From Mangifera indica (taxonomy: Eukaryota > Streptophyta > Magnoliopsida > Sapindales > Anacardiaceae), in the NCBI RefSeq assembly GCF_011075055.1, contig NC_058137.1, forward strand, positions 5,198,771 to 5,262,770: DNA of 64,000 nt, given 5' to 3'. Both the position numbers and the translations under genes were made by a program. How positions within the stretch are numbered: the first letter of the stretch is position 1; each line of letters begins with the position of its first letter. Under the pieces are notes generated by a model. It was not told where the DNA came from. It worked only from the letters and a program-made list of their open reading frames with translations, and made no database searches. Of this stretch, positions 12,545-24,345 are shown piece after piece.

Positions 12545-12547
<3 letters not shown>
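9334..12547. other. Intergenic, no gene supported
   Basis: It begins with the presumed 3' flank of the PABP pseudogene. From about 10400 it becomes strongly A/T rich. Small open frames here, including one of 75 codons on the minus strand at 11899-12126, show no recognisable protein features. Confidence 0.6.

Positions 12548-12595
<48 letters not shown>
12548..12595 (+). repeat. (AT)24 microsatellite
   Basis: A perfect alternating AT array of about 48 bases in intergenic DNA. It can form cruciform or slipped structures and is probably length-polymorphic. Confidence 0.95.
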
Positions 12596-12597
<2 letters not shown>

Positions 12598-15500
12598 ACA
12601 ACTAAACAAAGTAGCAAATTGCTTTCATCCAAAAAATATTTGGAGTCAACCAGTTTGAGTGACTCTAGAATAATTGAGACATCCATAACTATGTATTTGT
12701 AATTTCTTGATGATCTTGTTGTTGATTATATAAACCAATAATTTCTGCTATATTTTGTATGTAAAACTCTAAAACGTCACAATTAAGTTGTTTGATTTGA
12801 AACTTGATTTTTCGACCTAAAATTGGGAACTAATAAACTTTGTATTTTCTTATTTTCAGAATTAATTTTTTTAATCAGTTGTTTTTACCTATAATTTGAT
12901 TATACAAAATGTCTATTAATAATATCGCTAGTAAAATAAACACCCATCTTGATTTTTTCAAAGAAAGATTATTGTAACTAATAAAATAGTTTTACAACCT
13001 TGATCCAAACTGTGACATAATATCTTTCGAAAATTTTATGTATTGACCATATTTACCACTATAAAACTAACAAAAAACGGTATCTCACAAGGAAAAATGT
13101 CTATCATTTTATTATAAATATTTATATATTATATATAGTTTGATGTCGGTATAGTGGGTTTACTCCAATTATTTTTTTATTGTTCAAAATTTTTATTTTA
13201 TGTTTGGGTAGTGAGAATAAGAATGCATTTACTAAAATTATTGACGTATTTTAAAAAGTTTTTAATATATAATTTTTTAAACATGGTAAAGAAAGTGTTG
13301 TAATGTGTGTCTTAATTTAATATTTAAAATAATTATTATTATTATATTAATTTCTATATTATTTATTATTTTACCATTATTAATACAAAACTTTTAAAAT
13401 CTGGTATTATTTAACAAATATTAATAATAAAATATAATATTATCAAGATAAATTTTTATTCGTGGACAAAACGCCGGACAAGGCCAGAAGTATCTTCACC
13501 CATTGCCCACGTGCTTTAACCATATCCATGGAGTATTGTTAGAGTTACAGCAATGTGAATCCATGCGGTTAGATCTTCAAACAATTTTAATCTTTGTGGG
13601 TCCGTTTGAGTCAACTGTCTTGATTTTTCAACAGTACGAGTAAGATACTATCGACACCGTCCGATGTTTCCAAGCTTGTAGAAGTATTAATGAAGCTCAA
13701 CCAACTAGGCCCAGCTCACCCCAAGGGAGTGATATTTTTTTATTATTATTATATGTATATATATTTTATATAATTAAATAATTTTAAATTAAAATAAAAT
13801 AATATTTAATTATATAATAATATATTATTTATATATTTAAATTATATATTAAAAATTATATATGATCATCATCAAATCTGCACATCACGACATTGTAAGT
13901 ACATTTAGTTGGCTGTACCATATGATTATGCGCCAGATGCACGAAATCTTAATTATATATTATATTTTAATGCAACTGGTCGGTCAGAATCGCTTTTATA
14001 AAGGAGTGGACATGTTTATAGTGGAGAAGGGTATTATAGGAAAATAAAGAGAGAGAAGAATACGTGGGAAAGTGGGCTGGGCAGATGACAGAACCGTATA
14101 TAATGTCAGTTGCGTCCAATTCAACCTCTCTGATTTGACTCAGATGCAATTTTAGGGAAAAGTTTAGTTTCCAAAATACTGTCACAAATAATTATTAAAT
14201 TGTAATTAAAAAAATATTAATATATTATTTTATTTAAATATTTTATGCTAATTAAAAATTTTTTTTTTTCAGAAGTTGATTTATTTAAGAGGAAGAATTA
14301 CTAGGGGATGGGATTAGTAGCGTGAGTGTGACGCGCGGGAATAATAGAGTAGAGAATAGGGAGGGAGGTATCGAGGAAGCAATCAATCAAATCAACTCCA
14401 GCTTATTTGAAGAGTACAGTAATTTTACCAAAAATACCAGAAACACCAGCACTTCCATATTTTCTCATCCACACATAAAAACATTAAACAATAATAATAA
14501 TAATAATAATAGTTGTGTACAAAACGGACCAACCGGCCGGCCCCCCCTCTCTTTCTCTTCTTTTGCAGTTTGATTGATGGATGATGGACAAAGATCTTCG
14601 GAAAGATTTGCAGCAACTTGTCATTACCAAAAATAAAAAATAAATTATACATTATAATTATATAAACGGAATCCTGGTAAATTTTTTATTATTAATTAAT
14701 AATAATACTATGAATATATAATTGTTAATTTATATCAAAAAAATTATTAAAATGATATTATTTTTATTTTTATTTATTAATTTTTATAATTAAAATATTT
14801 TTAATTTTAATTAATATAATAAATAATATTAGTATATTAAAATAATTAGACTTAATAATATTTGAATAAAATAATATATTACTATTTTTTTATTATTTTT
14901 AATCAAATATAATAAATTTTTATTAAATATAATAATAATTTATACATAATAATTGTTAAAATAATCAATCTTTGGATAATATTTTTTTATTTATAGTAAC
15001 ACATTACAAATATATATATAACAATATTATACGTACCTATTTTAAATATATAAATATAGGTATATTTATTTATATTATTATATAATTAAACATTGTTGTA
15101 TCTTTAATTTAAAATTAGTTTATATAAATATATATAATTTTATTAACACGTGTGTGCAATAAGTTCTATATTTTGGGATGTGCAAGTTAGGCATATATAC
15201 TATGGAATATTTTCTACTTTTATCAAAGTTTCAAGGGAACCTTATAGTTTCGGATTTATCATGGCTAAATTTCTAATAAAAATATTACTATATTTTAATT
15301 ACTACTTTTGATCTCATTGGTCACACTCATTTATAATAAAAAATTGGTAAAAAAAACGAATCTTTAATAGGACTTTTTAAATGCAAAGTGTGTACCTAAT
15401 TTGGGATGTTTGAGTTACAATGTCTTATCTTACCTAATTATAATTTTTTAGTTTAATGAATTTTTATAGCTTAAAAGAATGTCTAAAACAATTTTTTAAA

Positions 15501-17127
15501 AACCGGGTGAGTGGTTAAATTAGTTATTTCATCCGTTTATAATTTGATTATTTAATTAGATAAAACAAATAAAATATATAAAATATAATTTTAAATATAT
15601 ATTATATAAATCTGATTTTTTTGGTTTAAAATAGTTTTTATGATTCAATAGAATTACCTAATTTAATTAAAATTTGAACAAATTAATATTTATATATAAA
15701 TTAAATTAAATTAAATTATAAAATCGAATTAAATTATAAACTAGTTTACAATTTAACCAATTTAAAAAATATTGGTCTAAGATAATATAATGTGAGTGGT
15801 GTGTTACAATAAACTTTCCCATTTAGTAATAATATATGGTTGACATAAAAACAATTTTCACCAATTAGATTAATTATAAATAACTAGTTATATGATTTAT
15901 CCAATTATTTTTTAATAACAAAGAAGCTTTAATTAAGCAAAAAGCTTGGGTCTCAATCACGGTAAAAAATTTAATCTTGACAAGTTATAAAGGAACTTGA
16001 ATCCATGATCTTGTTCAACTTTTTTTTTCACCTAAATTATTTTTAAATATTATTTTTGAATTTATTAAAATTGTATAATATATTTTAAATACATAAATAT
16101 ATATATTTTTATATATTATAAATAAATACATATAATACTATTCTATTCGATTATATTATAACAAAAATGAAACATAAAAATTGTCCCCGGTGGCTCATGG
16201 TTAACCAATGCCAACTGCGTGGCTTCGCATAATTATTATACAAGTGAGAAAGTGGAATAATTTTGGAAGTACAAGAAGAGAGAGGGTTAGCTTGATGATA
16301 ACAAAGAGGGCAAGGATTATTGTCTAATGGAGTTTGCCCACTATAAAGAGATGTACTGTTTCCACTCGTGGTAAAAAACGTGTCGCCTCGTCTCACGTCC
16401 ATTATTAGGAGTTGGATCTCCTTCTTCTTCTATGTACTCATTTCATTTTTTTTATTATTTGACTGCCATTTACGGCTGTTTCCGAATTTTCACCTCGGTG
16501 GATTATGACGTGGCGTCATTTTTATTATTATTAAAATTTTAATAATATATAATATTATTATGTGGATGATGTCAAGCGTGATGAAAATATCTCTTCACGA
16601 ATCTTTCAATCAGGCTCTACTATTTAAGGTGCATGCCACGTACACACAATTTTAATGGGCTCCACTTCTAGACAATCTACTGTATTTCCAGCCCACTGTG
16701 AGATAAATTCCATTTTCTTCCCCCTTGTTTTATTGATTTTCATTGAAGGGCGATTCTTTTTAACAATAGCAAAAACATCTTTATAATCAATGGACCTTTG
16801 GATATTACAAAAAGTAATTTGGAAACAATTTTTTATCTTTAATTTACAAGAAAACAATCACACTATTGACATTAAATTTATCTATATATTTTGCAATAAT
16901 TTTTACAATTTGAGATGTCATGAAACATCATAAGAAATGAAGAAAACTTTTGATAGATCTATCTTTAAAAATGATATGACTAAATTTATATATCAATTAT
17001 TATATTTATATTCACTTATTTAAATGGAGGAAGATAAATTTGAACAAAAATATGTTTTTTTTAATGATTTTTATGACATATAGCGTAAAGTTAATAGACG
17101 GGATTGAAAAAAATTTAATTAAATAGG
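12596..17127. other. A/T-rich intergenic stretch with small motifs
   Basis: No gene supported. It contains an (AAT)7 run at about 14490-14510. At 16506-16518 lies a hyphenated palindrome, TGACG-TGG-CGTCA, two opposed bZIP-type TGACG cores. No gene lies nearby for it to control, the nearest start being at 20417. The block 15490-15790 is rich in short AATTTAA repeats and resembles worn transposon DNA. Confidence 0.5.
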
Positions 17128-17180
17128 CCAAAATATTATTTTTCATTCAAGGTTTAATAACTTGATAAATTTTCATTATT
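17128..17180 (+). mobile_element. Possible single end of a MULE-like MITE
   Basis: GGCCAAAATATTATTTTTCA followed by TTCAAGGTTTAATAACTTG resembles the terminal repeat of the family in copies A-F. No matching right end is seen within 1 kb, so it is either a truncated copy or a chance A/T-rich likeness. Confidence 0.3.
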
Positions 17181-20100
17181 TAAGATTCAAATATTATATT
17201 TTTATCTTTCATTAGAGATTCTCGTTAGATGTAACGGTAGATAAGTTATTTATTCAAATCTTATTATAAAAATATTTTAAGTTATAATATATGAATTTTT
17301 GACATGTGATGGGCGAAAATTAAATGTGTTTTGAAAAAAAGTTGATGAATAAATAAAAAATGAAATTAATTTGGCGAATGTTGTTGTTAACTGTGAAAAT
17401 ATTATATGAAATTAAAAAAATGGATGATTTATTAATTAGGTTAAACATGGTTTGATTTGTCTATTGACACGTGTAAGGTGAGAAGATTTTAGCACACGTA
17501 AAATGAATGATCAACAACTAATTATAAAATTTAAAATTTGACACTATCATTGGTTGGCACATGTAAAATGAATATTAACGAGTAATAAATAAGTAATCAA
17601 CTGGGCGGTTGGTTTAGTTATGCATATTAAAATATGTTTGAATTGTATGTTCATTGAGTTTGATCGTATAATTTTTTTAATTGATTAATGAAAAATGTTA
17701 TTGAATGTATTTTGACACACTTTTTTATATATAATTTGAGATATTTTGATCATGTGTGTATGAATATTAAATTTAGTTGTGGTTTTTAAATAAAAACATA
17801 TTAAGAAAAATTTTAAATTAATATATTTTTTTATATTCATATTCTCTCAAGGATATTTAGAGAGTGGTGTTATATTTTTCTTTTACAATGTAAGTCTTAT
17901 ATTTGAGATGGGTTGGATCTTTCCACCTCGGGAGTTGTTTATATGCTGAGTGTCAATGCCATGAGGTGGAATAAAAGATGCATAATGCGATAGGTATCAA
18001 GTAGGATTTTGAATCCTATGCTCAAAAGCACTCTATTGTTCTCTTCACTAGGGGAGCCTTTGAAGGGAAATGGTACATTGGTGGCATGGTGTGCATCAAA
18101 GAGGACTTAGGGTCCCCCACATGGGCGAACCATCTTGTTGCATTTGCTGGAAAAGATGAAGGGTGATTTTGGAGAGACTTGGGATATTATGATAGCCAAT
18201 AATTGAGAGGCCTGGAGTTCCTACTGTTGTTGTTGGGGCACATTATTTAATTGATTTATCAACATAATTATGGTATTGGTTAGGCTACTAATACGATTTT
18301 TGGTTATGTCGTTGTCATGTACAACAACTTATATACCTCAACTACTAGTTATTCTTTGGGGAGAAGTTTCTGGTTAGCCTAAGTGATTTGACCATTTATG
18401 TTCTTCTTTGATATCCTTCTATAAGGTGTCTTGAAAAGGATGTTCTTATTGAGAGTAACAAATGAAAAAAAAACAATCTTTTGGATTTTGCATTTCTTCT
18501 AAGGGGCCATCAAAAGATAATGGGGGGATATGTGATTATGATAGAAGGTCAGAAAATGCTTCATTAAATGTCTTTCTTCTAGTGTCAAATAGTTTATGAA
18601 AAAATTTGTACACCAATAAGAAGTATGCAAGATGAGAGCTTACACAAAAAGATGACAATGGTGATTGGAAGTAGCATAATAATTTCATGTCCATTAAGTA
18701 AGTTGAAGTAATGAGTGTACAACTCTCATTGAGTGAGTAATGAAAATGATATATTTTTAACGTGATTCAATCTGATATTCAAGAGTTTATAGTTACGATT
18801 ATGTTATTTATATCTTTGAAAAAAATATAGTTACAAAAAATAATATGTTTGATCAATATTTATATAGTTTATCGTTTCAAAGTGACTTAACGACTTATAA
18901 TATATTGTTGTCTTTTTAGTCCCGTTTTATGAATTTAATCAAAGGAAAGTTTTACGGTATTTCACGTATACATATCATCTTAGAATAATCCATGGGTGTT
19001 TTGGACAATGTTTCTTGATGTATGGTTTGCAGAAAAATGACAAATACAGACCAAAAATAATTGTGATTATAAGTAATAAAAACGGAAAAATGTAATTCAT
19101 GACGTTTCCATTTAAGAGATATTTTAGTATTAATTTTCGACGTTAAAAAATGAAACGGAGCAAGGGTTCAAATATATTTAAAAAGGTTTAGACTGTAAAA
19201 GTGGGGTGGTTTAAACGCGCGGAAGGTGAGAAGATGGAAAGAAAAATTACTCATAAATACGAGGAACAGCAAAGGCGGGGATTGGTTTCTGGGTGAACAA
19301 ATGAAGCAAAAGTGGCCGTCTTCCCGTACACTTGGATTGGACTTTTCTGGAATTATTTTCTATTTTCTAACATTATTCGCATTTCCTCTTTTGATATCAG
19401 AAACCCTTCCTTCACTTCCTGTCCTGCTAATTCTAACACCAAGTAGTCGATTCCCATTTTACCCTTATTAACGGTAAAAAATTTGAGTTATCTGTTTTTA
19501 CTGGCTTTAGTTTGCGAAGGAGAAAGGGTGGAACTCAATGGAAGGAGTATTATGCATAAAAGGATATATATTCAAATCCTTCTATACGAAATGTCTTAAA
19601 AAAAAAGAAAGAGATTGATTAATAAATAAATAACGATGATAATGTTGTAGCTAATAAAAGCAATGGAGTAATAGTCATGGCTTTGGTGTTAGCCCTGTCT
19701 ATTTCTATTAGAGGGTAATGAAGAGAGAGAGCAACAAATGAATAATGAATGGATGCTTTTCGATTTGGTTAACGTCGGAAAGTAGAGTAAGAAAGAGATG
19801 GTTCTTTCCTTCTCTCTTTCTTCTCATTTTATACATCTGAATATGATGTTGCTTTAAACCACCAATACGAAAAAGATAGGCAATTTATAACACAAGCAAA
19901 AATACAGTAAAATTCGTCTAGTTTTGAGAAAGAAGAGACTCTGAGGAGCCGAATAAATAATTAATAAATCATTTAATAAAGAAAGATGTGTACAAGACGC
20001 GAAGAGAGAAAGAAAGCAAGTACTCTTGTGAATGATGATGAGCCATTCATAAAAGAAAAGAAAAAAAATTTAGAAAAGAGTATAGAAAAAGGCAAGGGCA

Positions 20101-20416
20101 AGGGGAGTGAATGAGAAGGGTATACATAATCTAAGATCTTTAAACATGTACCCCTAAGCTTTTTAAAACGTCTGTTCTGTTCTTTGAATACTTTACTTCT
20201 GGAGTCTCTTCTCTTCCCTTTTTTGTATTCATTTGATTTTTATCTTCTTCGAACACAAATACAGAAATGGAAAGAGGGAGTTTCGTGGTTTTTACTTTCT
20301 GATCGTTCTTTGATGTGAGAGTGGATGATCAGAATTTTGTGAGGTTTTTCTCTTTTGATGTCATAGCCTACCCTATATTCCCTCAAATAGTTGTATCTCT
20401 TACCGAGAAAAAAAAA
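17181..20416. other. Intergenic, then 5' flank of the AP2 gene
   Basis: No gene supported. The block 17870-18640 is less A/T rich than its surroundings but holds no long frame, and may be a decayed transposon. From about 19700 purine-rich GAGAGA tracts appear, common in plant promoters and leaders. The leader of the AP2 gene probably lies within 20100-20416, with an in-frame ATG at 20315. Confidence 0.45.
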
Positions 20417-22963
20417 ATGTGGGATCTGAATGACTCACCTGATGATCAACTGAGAGAAGAAGAGTCTGAAGGTTGTTCTTCCCAGAAAACCTCCTTAGAC
20501 GGCGACGACGAGAAAGGCAAACGGGTGGGCTCCATCTCCAATTCTAGCTCTTCAGCGGTGCTCATCGAGGATGGATCCGATGAAGAAGTTTGTGGCGAGA
20601 AGGGGTTGGGTTTACAGAGACGCAGCAGTAAGATATTTGGGGTTTCGTTGCCTCACGGAGACTCTATGGAGGTGATTGACCCGCCTGTGACTCGCCAGTT
20701 TTTTCCTGTTGATCAAGAGCCCGAAATGGGCACTACATCGAGCGGGGTTGGACATGATTTCCCTCCGGCTCAGTGGGCTGGCGTCAAATTTCGCCAATCG
20801 GAGCCTCTTGTGGCTGCCAAAACGGGTGAAGTTTCTCAAGTTCCGATGAAGAAAAGCAGGCGTGGACCCAGGTCAAGGAGTTCACAGTATAGAGGTGTCA
20901 CGTTTTACAGAAGAACTGGAAGATGGGAATCTCATATATGGTTTGTATTATCGACGTTGTTGTTATTCAAATCTTTCTCACTCAAATGCAAGATATACAC
21001 ATATACATACTCTAAAATCATATATTTACTCATTTATTTTTGTTTTTATGGTTTTGAGGTGTAGTTGTTGATGGTCAGAATATTTTTGTTTTGGTTTTTG
21101 TTTCAGGGATTCTGGAAAACAAGTTTATTTAGGTATGCGTGGAATTTTCTTGGCTACTATTACTCCAAAATGGAAAAAAAAAATAAAATGGAACGGTTTC
21201 TATTTTTAACTTCGATTGTTGAAACAATATGTTATGTGCGTCACTTTTTCTGATGCGGGTTGGATGGATTTGTGATTTAGGTGGATTTGACACTGCACAT
21301 GCAGCTGCTCGGTGAGCTCTAGCCCCCTATTGTTTACTAAGATTGTAAAAGCTTGATTTTTTTTTCTCACCTGAAAGGAATGGGCAAGAGAGTTTTATGT
21401 GTTTATTAATGGAAAGACCAAAAAAAAAAAACGAACTATAATCTTGTGTTTTACAGTGCATATGATAGGGCAGCAATTAAGTTCCGGGGAGTCGAGGCAG
21501 ACATAAACTTTAGCATAGAAGATTATGAGGAAGACTTAAAACAGGTAGGTAAGAGGGAGGGAGACTATTCTATAGGTTTTAATCTTATCTTCAACAGTAT
21601 ACCTTATCTTCAACAGTTTTATGCTTCTCTTCGTTCATCTTGCCATGATTCTTTTAATTTTGTTCATTTACAGATGAGCAACTTAACCAAGGAAGAATTT
21701 GTGCATGTACTTCGCCGACAAAGCACCGGTTTCCCTAGAGGAAGCTCAAAATATAGAGGAGTTACCTTGCACAAGTGTGGAAGATGGGAAGCTCGAATGG
21801 GTCAATTTTTAGGAAAAAAGTAATCCCTTTGGATCTCTTTCCCATTTAAAAGCTCAGTTATTATTTCACCTAGTTTATTGATTCTCCCCCACAAGCTTAT
21901 ACTGTCCAATCTGTGTTGTCAGGTACGTGTATTTAGGCTTGTTTGATACGGAGATTGAAGCTGCAAGGTCCATTATTTCTCATCTTGGTTATCCTTTTTC
22001 GCTTGAACATTTATCCTGTGGAAAAAGCTTTAAGTTTCTGGTTTATACTTCTGGTAGGGCTTACGACAGAGCTGCAGTTAAGTGCAATGGCAAGGACGCT
22101 GTTACTAATTTTGACCCCAGCCTCTATGAAAATGAGCTTAACTCACCCAGTAAAAGAATCTGACAATTTCTAATTTGTAATTAATCATAATATTTCTGTT
22201 ATGACCTTGGGGTATTAATGATGCAGGCCATAATCTAGATTTGAGTTTGGGCGGTTCAACTTCAAAGCAAAGCGGTATAGATTTTGGTAATAGGAAGCAA
22301 AATAGTGGAGCGTTCGATCCTGATTGGCATAGCCGGGGATATAGGCTTAAGGTTTATCTGAATTAATTTTTCATAGTCATGTTTAAGTTTAATTTAACAT
22401 AGTAATCTTCTTTTTTCTTTCTTTATTGGAGTTTAACCTAAAATAATCCAAACTGCAGCAACAGGCTTGTAGAAGAGAATATGATTTGCGAAGAAGAGAT
22501 GGGTACTGTGAGAATGAAACCATTCAACTTCTGAGCCAAACCCACCTCCAATCTCCAGCTGCCACATTCAAGCCCAATGAAATGCAAAGATGTGAGCAGT
22601 TTAGAAGAACTGGAGAGACACAAATACTACATATGGTTCCTCCACATTATAATCCAGCTAATTATCAGGTGGTGGTCATCTTATTTTATGCCTAAATTTG
22701 AACTTTTTTAACTTGAAACAAAATCATTAATGCATTTATATATATATTGATTGTTATAAATGTAGAGTCAGTTTCCAAGCAGCAGTCAAAGAGGTAGAAT
22801 TGGGAATGATCTCCCACTATCAACAAATGAACAACAATGGCAACCGGGTCCTCCCCAATTTTTCCCAACTGCTGCAGCATCATCAGGATTCCCACCGCAG
22901 ATAAGACCTCAAAATTGGCTGCAGAAAAATGGGTTTCCTTCTCTCATGAGACCCTCCTCCTAA
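20417..22963 (+). CDS. AP2: APETALA2-type transcription factor (euAP2, miR172-regulated)
   Basis: Ten coding exons: 20417-20940, 21107-21132, 21281-21311, 21457-21544, 21674-21819, 21923-21967, 22058-22149, 22227-22351, 22459-22668 and 22766-22963, giving 494 residues. The 26- and 31-nt microexons are typical of euAP2 genes. The product starts MWDLNDSP and has an acidic Ser-rich region ending [11 protein letters not shown]. Next come a basic NLS-like stretch ([12 protein letters not shown], about 144-155) and two AP2 DNA-binding domains at about 156-220 and 248-311. An EAR-like repression motif (LDLSLGG) lies at about 320, and the end is [15 protein letters not shown]. The N- and C-terminal motifs fit AP2 better than the TOE1 group, and TOE3 is the main alternative. 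Family role: nuclear repressor or activator of floral organ identity, flowering time and seed traits. Length exceeds my recollection of Arabidopsis AP2 (about 430 residues). Confidence 0.93.
22872..22892 (+). promoter_or_regulatory. miR172 target site in the last AP2 exon
   Basis: A 21-nt site with core GCAGCATCATCAGGATTC lies in the final coding exon and encodes AAASSGF. This is the position and reading frame conserved in euAP2 genes. It is nearly perfectly complementary to plant miR172, so the transcript is expected to be cleaved and translationally repressed as miR172 rises with age. Confidence 0.95.
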
Positions 22964-24228
22964 GTTGCCCATTTGAAGATCTAAACTCGTTTTCCACTTT
23001 CCCAACGAAACCAGAAGATCATCAGAAGACAAAGGATGTATGGATCGATCGGTCAAACTAACAGAGGGAAGCAATCTTCAGCTAGATATTTTCTGAATTA
23101 TTTCTGACTAAAACTGCTGATGTCTATGAAATGAAAGAAATGTGTGGCCTTGCCGCCCTATATCTATAGCCTAATGTTTCTAGTAATGTCTTAGTTAGCT
23201 GTGTAGCTAGCATATCTCACATGGCATATTTTTTTTTTTTTTTGTAAGTTTTCTTAAATTACAACCTGGGAAAAGCATCTGCTAGCTGGACTGAATTTTT
23301 AGTTTCCGTAATCGATGGAGTGATGATGCCATGGCCATGCATGCATATTCAATTCTTCATGTTTGTGAGGGTTAAAAATCTTAGCTTAAATTTGGTCACT
23401 GAAAAGAGAAGTGAAAGCGTAAGAAAGAAGCTTGAGACATATGAAATGGGGGATTGAGGTCTTGGAAATATCAAAGGATGGTGATGAATAGTCACTGTCA
23501 TTTTTTGTCCTTTGAATCAGTTCTATCGGCCGAAGTGGTCAGACATTGCTATAAAGGCGAGAGGGACTTATCATCTTAACACACAAACCTTTAAAAGCAC
23601 ACTGTTGGTATGTTAGTGAGACAGACAGCATTGGATTTGTATTTTGTCGTTTGACGAATATAATCACTTTTAAACGGGTTCAATTACGGAAACGGGTTCA
23701 TTATCGGGCTGTTACCCATTTGAAAATTCACATTAATTACACAAAATAATTATTGTTGGTGAAATTTCTCCAATACAAGATAGGTTATAATAGTAATGTT
23801 AAGAAACCTAAATTTCATTACGGTGGCGTTGAATATACGTAGACACAGGATTGTGCGGTGCAGACTAAACCCAGATAGAGAATTGTATGTGAAGTGGTTT
23901 ATTAAACTTAAGTCTACGTCTATGATTATGGTATTAGTGACTTTGGGATATAATGCGACAAAAGTTTTGTATGAAAATTACGAATGTTCTGAGGATGACT
24001 TTATTTTCTTTATTTGGTCAAAGTTTGAATCTTTTTTTGAGCAGAATCATTTAATCCATTGAATCACTTTATCTTTTTATATGAGTCTATTACATTGTTC
24101 TTTAAGAATCAGGCAACGATAAGATCCCAAGCCATCTTTCAAGCAAAGAATCCCTCTCGCCTCGCTTTATACGAGCAAATAAGCAGCTGCATAAAACTTT
24201 ATAAAAATATTTGTTTTGGTCCATGAAA
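22964..24228. other. 3' flank of AP2 and spacer
   Basis: This holds the presumed 3' UTR of the AP2 gene, followed by A/T-rich DNA with a poly-T run near 23230. An 88-codon open frame at 23796-24062 has no recognisable family features and I do not call it. Confidence 0.5.
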
Positions 24229-24345
24229 AACCACCAATGACACGCTGCCTTACAAATATTCCAAAAAATAATAATAAAAAGGCCAAACCACCAATGACAC
24301 GCTGCCTTGCAAATATTCCAAAAAATAATAATAATAAAAAGACAA
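24229..24345 (+). repeat. Tandem duplication, unit about 57 bp
   Basis: Two adjacent copies (24229-24285 and 24286-24345) both start AACCACCAATGACACGCTGC. They differ by one substitution (CCTTAC versus CCTTGC), one extra AAT triplet in the second copy and a few bases at the far end, which indicates a recent local duplication. Confidence 0.9.

Noticed and set aside
12322..12702. 126-codon frame across the (AT)24 array
   Set aside because: It exists only because the AT repeat reads as alternating Ile-Tyr. No domain, conservation signal or plausible start.
21107..21311. Tiny 26- and 31-nt AP2 exons as annotation errors
   Set aside because: They have consensus splice sites, keep phase and encode the conserved [18 protein letters not shown] segment. 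Such microexons are normal in euAP2 genes.
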